DNA of 33,122 nt from an uncultured Bacteroidia bacterium (GTDB lineage Bacteria; Bacteroidota; Bacteroidia; Bacteroidales; UBA932), in assembly GCA_902779765.1 (NCBI GenBank), contig CACZCQ010000020.1, positions 1-33,122 on the forward strand, given 5' to 3'. The notes under the pieces are model-generated. The model saw only the letters and a list, made by a program, of their open reading frames with translations, was not told the DNA's origin and ran no database searches. Shown one piece after another: positions 1-8,501 of this stretch. How positions within the stretch are numbered: position 1 is the first letter of the stretch; each line of letters starts with the position of its first letter. The position numbers and the translations under genes are program-made.

Positions 1-1
1 C

Positions 2-553
2 ATGACCATAAACGATTCGTGGGGTTTCCGCAAGAAAGACAAGGATTTCAAGTCTTTCCAGACAATCCTGAACATGTTCGTGGACTGCCTGTCCAAAGGA
101 GGCAACCTGCTCCTGGACATAGGTCCCCGCGCGGATGGAACCATTCCCGCCGAAGAAGCCGAGGTGCTCAGGAAACTTGGAAGCTGGATATCCCGCCACG
201 AGGAGGCCGTCTACCAGACCCGCGCCGGCATACCAGCAGGCCATGTCCAGGGCTTCACGACCCTGAACAGGACAGGTGACATACTTTATGTATATATGCC
301 ATATGCTCCCGTGGAATCACTTGAAGTCCAGGGCCTCAAGAGCAGGATAAAGAAAGTGAGGGTGGTCGGTTCAGACGCCACCCTCGACTGGAAACTTTAC
401 AATGATATCGATTGGAGCGAAGTTCCGGGAGTTTACTTCATAAATGTACCGGAATCGGTCCTTGACCGGAATATGACAGTACTTGCCCTTGAGCTTGAGG
501 AACCCCTAAAGCTTTACAGGGGCAGCGGGAATGTCATCAGCTTCAACGAATAA
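2..553 (+). CDS. Alpha-L-fucosidase (GH29), C-terminal part, 5' truncated by window
   Basis: Exo-glycosidase that would release L-fucose from host or plant glycans. Only the last ~183 residues lie in the window, so the first visible ATG is probably internal. The segment begins with the GH29 stretch around NDSWGF, continues through the typical helix with LSKGGNLLLDIGPRADGTIP (where family members have 'K.GNLLLN.GP..DG.IP'), then SWISRHEEAVYQTR, the usual end of the catalytic barrel. Residues ~95-183 form a small beta-rich C-terminal domain. The signal peptide and the catalytic nucleophile Asp lie upstream, outside the window. The stop is 5 bp from the stop of the convergent PspC gene, with no terminator hairpin between them. 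GH29 is a confident call; substrate linkage cannot be told. Confidence 0.9.
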   Translation: MTINDSWGFRKKDKDFKSFQTILNMFVDCLSKGGNLLLDIGPRADGTIPAEEAEVLRKLGSWISRHEEAVYQTRAGIPAGHVQGFTTLNRTGDILYVYMPYAPVESLEVQGLKSRIKKVRVVGSDATLDWKLYNDIDWSEVPGVYFINVPESVLDRNMTVLALELEEPLKLYRGSGNVISFNE

Positions 554-558
554 ACCCG

Positions 559-1611
559 CTACAACACTCCCTTGAACAGCATCATGGCTCCCATTACGGC
601 CAGGACCGTAATGGCTATCAGCCATATTACGAACAGGCAGAGTCCAGGATGCCATTTCGGCGCTTTCAGGTTGAAGATAAGCATCACTCCACCGTATATC
701 ATACCGATGAACGGCAGTACGACCGCCACCGCCAGCGCGATTACGAACGGCGGATATGACAGCAGGTCGAGAACCGTGTAGGCATTCTCGGCGATATCCT
801 CTATGACACGGTTCAGGAAGAACGAATTAGAGAAGAAACTTCCGTCAAACAGCAGGAAACCGAGGGTGACCACTCCGGCTACTCCGGCGATCAGCATTAT
901 TATTCCGAAACAGACTTCGAAAACCCTCCATATTCCCGGCCAGAAATCGGAATGGACCACCCTTTCCGCGGTCTCGCCCATCTCCTGCACCGAGCTCATC
1001 ACCCTGGCGCTGATAGCGTCCACCGTACCTTTCTCGCCATGAAGCTCATCTCTCTGGCTCACCGTCTTCGCCTCCGGCATGCAGATCCAGAGCACGAAGT
1101 AAACAAGAGGAGCCAGGCACTCAGGGATTCCAAACCATACCCTGCCGAAGAATACTCCCAATCCGACAAGGGTAAGCACGACGAAAATAAGGCGCAGCAA
1201 GGTGGCATCGATCCCGAAATAGGCTCCAAGACCGCTGCAAACTCCGGCGATCTTTCCATTGGCCGTGTCGCGGTACAACTTCTTCCTGACCTTCTCTTCC
1301 TTCCTTTCCGCCTTCGGCCCTTCAGGGTCAGCCTTGTCCGGATTCCCGGTATCCTCTTCTATCGCCTCAGGCCTGCCGAGCGTAGCCATCACGGACTCGA
1401 CCATCGGCAGGGTCACGACACCGCCCTGGCCTGCCTTTTCGAGAAGCAGCTCAGACATCCTTTCCTCAATGCCTTCCATAACTTCGGCACCGCTCTCCAC
1501 CTTCGAATAGAAAGAGCCCAGTTCATCGAGATACTTGCGTGCTGCCGAGCAGGCATCGTCCTCCAGGCTGAATACATAACCTCCTATGCTGACATGTTCT
1601 ACCGGTTTCAT
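559..1611 (-). CDS. PspC-domain membrane protein, long paralogue
   Basis: Predicted inner-membrane protein of 350 residues. Residues ~1-90 are a Bacteroidetes-type N-terminal domain starting VSIGGYVFSLEDDA and ending VMATLGRP. A charged linker (~90-110) leads to a PspC domain (~112-180) with KLYRDTANGKIAGVCSGLGAYFGIDATLLRL and a hydrophobic hairpin. The C-terminal half adds a charged segment and about three further membrane helices (~230-260, ~285-310, ~320-348) that the 209-residue paralogue in the same cassette lacks. It is the last gene of the leftward cassette and starts 2 bp after the padR stop, so co-transcription and translational coupling are likely. PspC proteins in proteobacteria take part in membrane-stress sensing; a similar role here is inference. 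Confidence 0.88.
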   Translation of the reverse strand: MKPVEHVSIGGYVFSLEDDACSAARKYLDELGSFYSKVESGAEVMEGIEERMSELLLEKAGQGGVVTLPMVESVMATLGRPEAIEEDTGNPDKADPEGPKAERKEEKVRKKLYRDTANGKIAGVCSGLGAYFGIDATLLRLIFVVLTLVGLGVFFGRVWFGIPECLAPLVYFVLWICMPEAKTVSQRDELHGEKGTVDAISARVMSSVQEMGETAERVVHSDFWPGIWRVFEVCFGIIMLIAGVAGVVTLGFLLFDGSFFSNSFFLNRVIEDIAENAYTVLDLLSYPPFVIALAVAVVLPFIGMIYGGVMLIFNLKAPKWHPGLCLFVIWLIAITVLAVMGAMMLFKGVL

Positions 1612-1613
1612 AT

Positions 1614-1946
1614 CTATCGTTCTTTAATGGTCTTTATCGTATCGACTATCTCCTGCCAGGCGGCATCCATCTCACCAAGCTGCTGGCGTCCCTTCTCGGT
1701 GATGCAGTAATACTTCCTGGGAGGTCCCTGGGTGGATTCTTCCCATCTGTACGAAAGCAATCCCTGGTTCTTCTGACGTATCAGCAGAGGGTACACCGTG
1801 CCTTCGACTACTATCATATTGGCGGATTTCAACTCATCCAGGATGGAGGAAGCATATGCCTCCTTCTTGTCCAGGATACTCAGGATGCAGTATTCCAGCA
1901 CCCCTTTGCGCATCTGCGAGCGCACGTTTTCTGCACTGTTTTCCAT
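1614..1946 (-). CDS. PadR-family transcriptional regulator
   Basis: A 110-residue winged-helix DNA-binding protein. The PadR pattern is clear: KGVLEYCILSILDKKEAYASSILDEL (helices 1-2), a recognition region ending VVEGTVYPLLIRQKNQGLL, then the wing SYRWEESTQGPPRKYYCITEKG and a C-terminal dimerisation helix. It is a short subfamily-2 type with one C-terminal helix. It lies between two PspC-like genes, 9 bp after the upstream one and 2 bp before the downstream one. PadR repressors often control the operon they sit in; here the targets would be the two membrane proteins, which is inference. No clear inverted-repeat operator was found near the promoter at 2619-2650. Confidence 0.93.
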   Translation of the reverse strand: MENSAENVRSQMRKGVLEYCILSILDKKEAYASSILDELKSANMIVVEGTVYPLLIRQKNQGLLSYRWEESTQGPPRKYYCITEKGRQQLGEMDAAWQEIVDTIKTIKER

Positions 1947-1955
1947 GGCCTGCCG

Positions 1956-2585
1956 TTATTTTGTGTATTCCCTGAACTTTGCCATATTCTCTGCGGTCGG
2001 CTCCAGTCCACGCATCTCGCATTTCTGCGCCGGTGTCTTGGCAAGCGGAACCACGATCCACAGGACCAGGTAAACTAGAAGGCCTGAGCCCCAGAGCAGG
2101 AGCGCAAGCAGGATAATGATCCTTACTATGGTGACGTCTATATTCAGGAAGGCGCCAAGGCCGGAGCAGACACCACCGATGGTTTTGTTGTCTGGATCCC
2201 TGTACAGACGCTTCCCGGCGTTACCCTTGTCTCCTGAATAGGATAGATCCGGCCCCTGGGTATTCCCGGTCCCCTGCTGGTTATCCTGTGTCCGGGATGC
2301 TCCGGGAGAATCAGGTTCCGGAGATCCGTCGGGCATTCCCAGTTGGCATACCACCCTGTTCACGATGTCGAAATCAATCACCCTGTAAGCGGCACCTCCG
2401 ATTGCCTGGTCGAAGAGTTCGGCAATGCGGTTCTCCAGATCGGACATCACCTCATCTCCCGCGGACTGGCTGTCCTTGCTCAAACGGGACTTGAAATGAT
2501 CGAAGTATGAGGAAAGCCTTGCGTAAGCGTCCTCATCGAGGGAAAAGCTCCTCCCTCCGATACTTGCATTGACTACTTTTTTCAT
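1956..2585 (-). CDS. PspC-domain membrane protein, short paralogue
   Basis: A 209-residue protein heading the leftward cassette. Its N-terminal domain (ASIGGRSFSLDEDAYARL ... VVCQLGMPDG) is clearly homologous to that of the long paralogue downstream. A Pro/Gly/Gln-rich linker (~90-125) leads to a PspC domain at ~125-190 with KRLYRDPDNKTIGGVCSGLGAFLNIDVTIVR and two hydrophobic segments, ending VLWIVVPLAKTPAQK. The start at 2585 sits 33 nt below a good -7 promoter box on the minus strand. It likely resides in the inner membrane. Its small size and position first in the cassette suggest it is the ancestral-type copy; the long one looks like a duplicate that gained membrane segments (inference). 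Confidence 0.87.
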   Translation of the reverse strand: MKKVVNASIGGRSFSLDEDAYARLSSYFDHFKSRLSKDSQSAGDEVMSDLENRIAELFDQAIGGAAYRVIDFDIVNRVVCQLGMPDGSPEPDSPGASRTQDNQQGTGNTQGPDLSYSGDKGNAGKRLYRDPDNKTIGGVCSGLGAFLNIDVTIVRIIILLALLLWGSGLLVYLVLWIVVPLAKTPAQKCEMRGLEPTAENMAKFREYTK

Positions 2586-2618
2586 AATATTCTTGGTTTA
2601 ACAATTATTTTTCCATTG

Positions 2619-2650
2619 CAAAGATATAAATAATTTTGAATACCTTGCAA
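2619..2650 (-). promoter_or_regulatory. Promoter of the pspC-padR-pspC cassette
   Basis: On the minus strand a TATCTTTG box (2626-2619) fits the Bacteroidetes -7 consensus TAnnTTTG exactly. A TTG at 2650-2648 lies 21 nt upstream, the usual -33 distance. The start codon is 33 nt downstream of the box. The intergenic region is AT-rich, in contrast to the genes around it. Confidence 0.65.
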
Positions 2651-2682
2651 CACAAAGTACTAATTTCTTTAAAAAAAATGTA

Positions 2683-2690
2683 TATTTTTG
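2683..2690 (+). promoter_or_regulatory. Candidate -7 box for the GH92 gene
   Basis: TATTTTTG matches TAnnTTTG, 37 nt before the GH92 start. No clear TTG/TTTG was found at the -33 distance, so activity may need an activator. It lies in the shared divergent gap 2586-2727. Confidence 0.4.
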
Positions 2691-2727
2691 TAAAAAGACC
2701 CTTTGAAATCAATCAAACTGGCATAAA

Positions 2728-4971
2728 ATGAACAGATTCTTCACCCTTCTTCTTTGCGGGACCATGCTTCTTGCAGCCTCATGTTCCACAAAGGAAACCA
2801 GTACCCTCGATCCGGTGGACTATGTCAATCCTCTGACAGGAACGGCTTCGACCTATGAGCTGTCCACCGGGAACACCTATCCGGCCATCGCCCTGCCCTG
2901 GGGCATGCATTTCTGGACCCCCCAGACAGGACGGAACGGCAACGGCTGGACATACACTTACTCGGCGACCAAGATACGCGGCCTCAAGCAGACCCACCAG
3001 CCCAGCCCCTGGATCAATGACTACGGCTCATTCTCCCTTATGCCCGTGACAACCGGTCCCGTTTATGACGAGGAAGGACGTCAGAGCTGGTTCTCCCACA
3101 AGGCTGAAACGGTGAAGCCTTATTATTATAAGGTCTACCTTGCCGAGCATGATGTCGTGGCGGAACTTACCCCTACCGAGAGGGCGGCGGCTTTCAGGCT
3201 CACATATCCCCAGAAGGACACTTCATATCTCGTCGTGGACGCATACAAGGGGGGCTTCGTGGAGATCGACAAGGAGAGGAATGCCATCATTGGATATTCG
3301 ACCGCCAACCACGGCGGAGTCACCGAGGATTTCCACAACTGGTTCGTAGTGATCTGCGACACGCCTTTCGAGACGGCAGTCATTGACGGACAGTATGCCA
3401 TGGTTGGTTTCAAGACGTCCAAAGGCCAGCAGGTAAACCTCGGAGTAGCATCTTCGTTCATCAGTGCCAATCAGGCGGAAATCAATCTCGGGGAACTTAA
3501 AGCCAAGTCTTTCGACGACATCAAGGAAGCCGGCCGCGCACGCTGGAACGAGGTACTGGGAAGGATCAAGGTCGAAGACGACAACATCGACAACCTCAGG
3601 ACATTCTATTCCTGCCTCTACAGGTCCGTGCTCTTCCCCCGCGACCTCTCCGAAATCAACGCCAAGGGCGAGAGGGTCCATTACAGTCCGTTCAACGGAG
3701 AGGTATGCAAGGGTTATCTGTTCGGCGACACCGGTTTCTGGGATACTTTCAGGAGCCTGTTCCCCCTGCTCGACCTGGTCTATCCCGACCAGGAAGCCAA
3801 GATGCAGGAAGGTCTGGTGAATACCTGGCTGGAGAGCGGTTTCCTGCCCGAATGGGCCAGCCCCGGTCACAGGAACTGCATGGTTGGGAACAACTCGGCT
3901 TCGGTCGTTGCCGGCGCCTACATAAAAGGCTTGCGAGGCTATGATGCCGAAGAGCTCTGGAAGGCCGTCACACACGGCGCCCACGCAGTACATCCGACCG
4001 TCAGGTCCACAGGAAGGCTCGGATGGGAATACTACGACAGCCTGGGCTACGTCCCTTGCAATGTCGGAATCAACGAGAACGCCGCAAGGACTCTTGAATA
4101 TGCCTACGACGACTGGTGCATCTACACCTTCGGCAAGGCGCTCGGCAAGAGTGAGGAAGAACTTGCTCCTTTCGCCAAGGCGGCCATGAACTACCGCAAC
4201 CTTTACGACCCCGAGTACAAGCTTATGGTCGGAAGGAACGCCGACGGGACTTTCGAAAGACCTTTCAGCCCGCTCAAATGGGGAGGCAATTTCACTGAAG
4301 GCAACAGCCTCCACTACACCTGGAGCGTATTCCACGACCCTCAGGGCCTGATCGACCTGATGGGCGGGGATGACGAATATGTCGCAATGCTGGACAGCGT
4401 GTTCACCATCCCTCCCCTCTTCGACGACAGCTATTACGGCTTCCCCATCCACGAGATCCGCGAGATGCAGGTGATGAACATGGGCAACTATGCCCACGGC
4501 AACCAGCCCATCCAGCACATGCTCTACATGTACGACTGGGGCGGTCAGCCCTGGAAGACCCAGCAGCACGTCAGGGAGGTCATGGACAAGTTCTACAACT
4601 CCAACTTCGACGGATACTGCGGCGACGAGGACAACGGACAGACCTCCGCCTGGTACGTATTCTCAGCCCTCGGCTTCTACCCCGTGTGCCCATCCAGCGA
4701 CGAGTATGCCATCGGCACCCCGCTGTTCAAGAAGGCCACCGTATCCCTGCCTAACGGGAAGCAGATAGTCCTGGAGGCTCCCGAAAACAGCGCGAGCAAC
4801 TTCTACATCGACGGAATCAAGCTGGACGGCAAGGAGTGGGGCAAGGATTACTTCAAGCACGGCGACCTTTCGGACGGCGCACGGATCGTCTACAGGATGT
4901 CATCCGAACCGAATACCAAGCGTGGCACCGATCCTGAAGACAGGCCGTATTCATTCTCAAAATCAAAATAG
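2728..4971 (+). CDS. GH92 alpha-1,2-mannosidase lipoprotein
   Basis: Calcium-dependent exo-acting alpha-mannosidase family that trims N-glycan mannose. The 747-residue protein starts with a lipoprotein signal (LLAASC, lipid Cys19), so it is probably membrane-anchored in the periplasm or on the surface. The N-terminal beta-sandwich begins at DYVNPLTGT, the usual first motif of mature GH92 enzymes. The (alpha/alpha)6 domain carries GYLFGDTGFWDTFRSLFPL near residue 335, AHGNQPIQHMLYMYDWGGQPWKT near 587-608 and GDEDNGQTSAWYVFSALGFYPV near 632-653, all family hallmarks. The length is normal for the family. The neighbours (GH29 upstream, a propeller lipoprotein 4 bp downstream) fit host-glycan use, although no SusC/SusD pair is in the window. 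Linkage preference is not provable from sequence alone. Confidence 0.95.
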   Translation: MNRFFTLLLCGTMLLAASCSTKETSTLDPVDYVNPLTGTASTYELSTGNTYPAIALPWGMHFWTPQTGRNGNGWTYTYSATKIRGLKQTHQPSPWINDYGSFSLMPVTTGPVYDEEGRQSWFSHKAETVKPYYYKVYLAEHDVVAELTPTERAAAFRLTYPQKDTSYLVVDAYKGGFVEIDKERNAIIGYSTANHGGVTEDFHNWFVVICDTPFETAVIDGQYAMVGFKTSKGQQVNLGVASSFISANQAEINLGELKAKSFDDIKEAGRARWNEVLGRIKVEDDNIDNLRTFYSCLYRSVLFPRDLSEINAKGERVHYSPFNGEVCKGYLFGDTGFWDTFRSLFPLLDLVYPDQEAKMQEGLVNTWLESGFLPEWASPGHRNCMVGNNSASVVAGAYIKGLRGYDAEELWKAVTHGAHAVHPTVRSTGRLGWEYYDSLGYVPCNVGINENAARTLEYAYDDWCIYTFGKALGKSEEELAPFAKAAMNYRNLYDPEYKLMVGRNADGTFERPFSPLKWGGNFTEGNSLHYTWSVFHDPQGLIDLMGGDDEYVAMLDSVFTIPPLFDDSYYGFPIHEIREMQVMNMGNYAHGNQPIQHMLYMYDWGGQPWKTQQHVREVMDKFYNSNFDGYCGDEDNGQTSAWYVFSALGFYPVCPSSDEYAIGTPLFKKATVSLPNGKQIVLEAPENSASNFYIDGIKLDGKEWGKDYFKHGDLSDGARIVYRMSSEPNTKRGTDPEDRPYSFSKSK

Positions 4972-4975
4972 GAAT

Positions 4976-6247
4976 ATGAACCGGCTTGCTGCGATAACAG
5001 CAGGATTGGTCGCTGTATTTTCCGTATTCACCGGATGCGATGAACAGCCCCCGCCTTTCCCTACCGTGGGCGAGCCCTATGCTATCACTTCCGGTCCCCG
5101 TGACCACCTGCTGGCCAATTACTTCGGTATAAACGCCTGGAGCCCGGACAACAGGTACGTCGGTGTCCTGGAAGTGAACTTCACCGGAAGGCTGGCCGAG
5201 CAGACCGATACCGCGGTTGTGGCTCTTGTCGATCTGAAGGACAACAACAAACTGATTTCGATATCAAAGACCGTGTGCTGGAATTTCCAGGAAGCGGCGA
5301 TGTTCCATTGGCTCCCCGACGGAACCTGCCTGTTCAACGATTGCAGGGACGGCCGCTTCGTAACGGTCATCCTGGATTGGAGAACCGGCAGGGAGCGTAT
5401 AATCCCGGTACCTGTCAGCGCTGTCGATCCTTCAGGAGAATGGGCTGTCAGCATCAACTACGCCCGCCTGCGGCTCTGCAGGCCGGACTACGGATATGCA
5501 GGCGACGGGCAGGATGCACGAGCGGATGAGATATGGCCGGAAGATGACGGCCTGTGGCTTGTAAACCTCAGGACCGGTGAACGGAAGCTTATCCTTTCGG
5601 TTGCCCAGGCCCGTTCCTTGATGCCGGAGATCACCGGTGAAGACGGGCTTGCATATTTCTGCCATACCATAATCAGTCCGAACGCCAAAAGGATATTCTT
5701 CCTGGCCCGCACTGTGGAGGATTTCAGCGGACAGATTGAAAGACGGGGCCATATCTACAGTTGGGACACCGTGTCTCTCACCATTAATACAGACGGGACC
5801 GACCTGAGACGTTGTTTCCCTGTCGGATGGAAAGGATCCCATTTCAACTGGAAGGATGACGAGACTCTGGCAGTGACCGCTTGTTGGGACGGCGGCTCAT
5901 GCTGGAGCCACACCATTTTCAAAGTCGGTGAAGAAGAGAAGGTACGCCACCTGGCGCCTGGAATACTGGACTGGGACGGTCACTGCGTATTCTCCCCCGA
6001 CGGGCGGTTCATCAGCACTGAAGGTTATTGGAACAGTGACGGATACCGTTCCTGGGTCCTCCTGAGGTTGGAAGATGAGGCTATCCTGCCGCTCGGCCGG
6101 TTCTTCGTACCGGACAGGTATAAAGAGCAGTATTCCCGCTGCGATCTCCACGCAAGGTGGAGAAGCGACGGGAAACAACTAGCTTTCAATTCAGTCCACG
6201 AAGGTTCCAGGCAGGTCTACCTCCGTGACGTGGAGTGGGATCGCTGA
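4976..6247 (+). CDS. TolB-like beta-propeller lipoprotein, function unknown
   Basis: A 423-residue protein. The start at 4976 is preferred over an in-frame ATG at 4922 because it gives a lipoprotein signal (VFSVFTGC, Cys21) and lies 4 bp after the GH92 stop. The mature part shows repeated propeller-like segments: SPDNRYVGVLEV, LVNLRTGERKLIL, FSPDGRFISTEGYW and, at the end, DLHARWRSDGKQLAFNSVHEG. That last motif resembles TolB/WD40-like PD40 repeats and oligogalacturonate-lyase-like propellers common in Bacteroidetes. No catalytic residues can be assigned. Tight coupling to the GH92 mannosidase suggests a glycan-related role (inference). Its stop is 1 bp from the stop of the convergent fumarase gene. 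Confidence 0.75.
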   Translation: MNRLAAITAGLVAVFSVFTGCDEQPPPFPTVGEPYAITSGPRDHLLANYFGINAWSPDNRYVGVLEVNFTGRLAEQTDTAVVALVDLKDNNKLISISKTVCWNFQEAAMFHWLPDGTCLFNDCRDGRFVTVILDWRTGRERIIPVPVSAVDPSGEWAVSINYARLRLCRPDYGYAGDGQDARADEIWPEDDGLWLVNLRTGERKLILSVAQARSLMPEITGEDGLAYFCHTIISPNAKRIFFLARTVEDFSGQIERRGHIYSWDTVSLTINTDGTDLRRCFPVGWKGSHFNWKDDETLAVTACWDGGSCWSHTIFKVGEEEKVRHLAPGILDWDGHCVFSPDGRFISTEGYWNSDGYRSWVLLRLEDEAILPLGRFFVPDRYKEQYSRCDLHARWRSDGKQLAFNSVHEGSRQVYLRDVEWDR

Positions 6248-6248
6248 T

Positions 6249-7883
6249 TTACAGTCCGAGCTTCTTGAAGAAATCGTTACCCTTGTCATCGACGAGGATG
6301 AAGGCCGGGAAGTCCTCAACACGGATCTTCCAGATGGCCTCCATACCGAGTTCAGGGTATTCCACGCACTCGATGCTACGGATGCTGCTCTGTGAAAGTA
6401 CCGCAGCCACGCCGCCTATGGTACCGAGGTAGAAACCTCCATGCTTGAGGCAGGCATCGGTTACGACTTTCGAGCGATTGCCCTTTGCTATCATCACAAG
6501 GGAAGCACCGTGATCCTGGAATTCATCCACGTAGGGATCCATACGGTTGGCGGTAGTGGGGCCCATGCTTCCGCAAGGATAGCCTTCCGGAGTCTTGGCC
6601 GGCCCGGCGTAGAGGATAGGATGATCCTTGAAGTAGCCGGGCATTTCCTCTCCGGCATCCAGACGGGCCTTCAGTTTGGCGTGAGCGATGTCACGGGCCA
6701 CTATGATGGTGCCGTTGAGGTTGACCCTGGTGCCGACAGGATATTTGGTAAGTTCGGCACGCACGGAATCGATACCCTTGTCCAGGTCTATGACGATACC
6801 CTTGGGACCCTCACCGGGACGACGGTATTCCTCAGGGATGAGTTCCGAAGGGTTTGAATCCATCTTCTCGATCCAGACTCCGTCAGCGTTGATCTTGCTC
6901 TTGATGTTACGGTCGGCAGAGCAGCTGACGCCCATGCCGATCGGGCAGCTGGCTCCGTGGCGCGGAAGGCGGATGACCCTGATATCGTGGGCTAGATACT
7001 TACCTCCGAACTGGGCTCCGAGGCCGATCTTCTGAGCCTCGACGAGGAGTTTCTGCTCCAGGTCGATGTCACGGAATGCACGGCCGGTCTCATCCCCCGT
7101 CGTAGGAAGCGCATCGTAGTACTTGATGCTGGCGAGCTTGACTGTCAACAGGTTCTTCTCAGCCGAGGTACCTCCGATTACGAAGGCGATATGGTAAGGC
7201 GGGCAGGCCGCGGTGCCGAGGGAACGCATCTTCTCCACGAGGAAAGGAAGGAGAGTCCCTTCATTCTGGATAGTGGCCTTCGTCATCGGGTAGAAATACG
7301 TCTTGTTGGCCGATCCGCCACCTTTGGCGACCATGATGAAACGGTACTCGGATCCCCTTACGGCCTCGATGTCAATCTGGGCGGGAAGGTTGCACTTGGT
7401 ATTGACCTCGTCATACATGTTCAAGGGAGCGTTCTGGCTGTATCGGAGATTCTCCTGAGTGTAAGTGTTGAAAACACCGAGGCTCAAAGCTTCCTCGTCC
7501 TCGAAATCAGTCCAGACTCCCTGGCCCTTTTCGCCATGGATGATGGCTGTACCGGTGTCCTGGCAGAACGGAAGGACTCCCTTCACGGAGGTCTCAGCGT
7601 TACGCAGGAACTGAAGGGCGACGTATTTGTCATTCTCGGACGCCTCGGGATCGGCAAGGATAGCCGCAACCTGTTCGTTATGCGACCTTCTGAGCATGAA
7701 CTGGCAATCGTGGAAACTCTGCTGCGCCACCAGCGTAAGCGCTTCGGGAGAAACCTCGAGAATCGCCTTCCCGTCAGCAAACTCAGTGGTTTTCACCAGT
7801 TTCTCCGATCCTGGAATCTTGTAGTACTCTGTGGTGTCCGGTCCCAACTGGAACATCGGAGCGTATTTAAACTTTGAACACAT
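6249..7883 (-). CDS. Fumarate hydratase, class I (Fe-S type)
   Basis: Interconverts fumarate and L-malate, in anaerobic Bacteroidales mainly in the reductive branch that feeds fumarate reductase. The 544-residue length matches the single-polypeptide FumA/FumB type. Visible hallmarks are [19 protein letters not shown] (cluster Cys in the N-terminal domain), [39 protein letters not shown] and, in the C-terminal beta domain, [25 protein letters not shown]. The three cysteine motifs expected to bind the oxygen-sensitive [4Fe-4S] cluster are all present. It lies 38 bp after the plug-domain lipoprotein and may be transcribed with it; no separate TAnnTTTG promoter was seen. Confidence 0.96.
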   Translation of the reverse strand: MCSKFKYAPMFQLGPDTTEYYKIPGSEKLVKTTEFADGKAILEVSPEALTLVAQQSFHDCQFMLRRSHNEQVAAILADPEASENDKYVALQFLRNAETSVKGVLPFCQDTGTAIIHGEKGQGVWTDFEDEEALSLGVFNTYTQENLRYSQNAPLNMYDEVNTKCNLPAQIDIEAVRGSEYRFIMVAKGGGSANKTYFYPMTKATIQNEGTLLPFLVEKMRSLGTAACPPYHIAFVIGGTSAEKNLLTVKLASIKYYDALPTTGDETGRAFRDIDLEQKLLVEAQKIGLGAQFGGKYLAHDIRVIRLPRHGASCPIGMGVSCSADRNIKSKINADGVWIEKMDSNPSELIPEEYRRPGEGPKGIVIDLDKGIDSVRAELTKYPVGTRVNLNGTIIVARDIAHAKLKARLDAGEEMPGYFKDHPILYAGPAKTPEGYPCGSMGPTTANRMDPYVDEFQDHGASLVMIAKGNRSKVVTDACLKHGGFYLGTIGGVAAVLSQSSIRSIECVEYPELGMEAIWKIRVEDFPAFILVDDKGNDFFKKLGL

Positions 7884-7921
7884 TATGATACACTTATTAG
7901 TCTGGATAATATCAATTACAT

Positions 7922-8446
7922 CTATCGGTTTTGCTTCCGGCCAGCTTTCTTTGCCTCCCTCTTGGCCTTTTGGGCTTCCTTTTCCGCCTTTTTCTGCTCG
8001 AAGCTCCCCTTGGTCGTTATCAATACGACCCCATTGGCACCCTGCACCCCATAGATGGAGGTACTTCCGTCCTTGAGGACTTCTACGGATTGGATGTCCA
8101 TCGGGTTGATGGTGTTGATGTCCGTACAGGGAGTGTTGTCCACGAGGACCAGGGCCTCAGTGGGAGAATTGATGGAACTCTTGCCCCGGATCTGGATCGT
8201 ACCGTTCGGATTGACTTCCAGTCCGGCAACGCGGCCTCTCAAATACTCCGCAATGCTGGTGTAGGACGAAATGACCGTTTCATCGACCTGGACCTTATCG
8301 ATGGCGTAACCAATATTCTGGCGTGTCATGGTTCCATATCCGACGTTGACTTCTTCGTCCATCCGGGAGGTAACTTGCGTTTGATTGGCCGGGCCACAGG
8401 CGCAGATAGCGACGAGGCTCACAAGGGGAATGATGAACTTTTTCAT
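7922..8446 (-). CDS. Stand-alone TonB-receptor plug-domain lipoprotein
   Basis: A 174-residue protein. The start at 8446 is chosen because it yields a lipoprotein signal ([17 protein letters not shown], Cys17); an upstream in-frame ATG at 8518 would overlap prfB. After a short linker, residues ~35-150 form a SusC-type plug: [83 protein letters not shown]. The beta-barrel that normally follows is absent. Instead there is a ~25-residue Lys/Glu/Ala-rich, probably helical tail. It is not an obvious truncation, since it has its own signal and a clean stop. The role is unknown; it could bind barrel proteins or act in the periplasm (inference). Confidence 0.8.
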   Translation of the reverse strand: MKKFIIPLVSLVAICACGPANQTQVTSRMDEEVNVGYGTMTRQNIGYAIDKVQVDETVISSYTSIAEYLRGRVAGLEVNPNGTIQIRGKSSINSPTEALVLVDNTPCTDINTINPMDIQSVEVLKDGSTSIYGVQGANGVVLITTKGSFEQKKAEKEAQKAKREAKKAGRKQNR

Positions 8447-8460
8447 TATGGTACCGCTTA

Positions 8461-8476
8461 TACTATAAATATAGTA
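8461..8476. repeat. AT-rich inverted repeat upstream of the plug gene
   Basis: TACTATA and TATAGTA are perfect 7-bp arms separated by AA, 15 bp above the plug-gene start codon and 25 bp below the prfB stop. No T-run follows on either strand, so a terminator is unlikely. An operator or a chance AT palindrome are the alternatives. Confidence 0.35.
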
Positions 8477-8501
8477 ATTATTCTTTAAAGGTGCATCAAA
8501 G

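Noticed and set aside
3223-4569. 448-codon open frame on the minus strand
   Set aside because: Lies wholly inside the GH92 gene on the opposite strand. It has no recognisable motif and mirrors the GC-rich codon pattern of the real gene.
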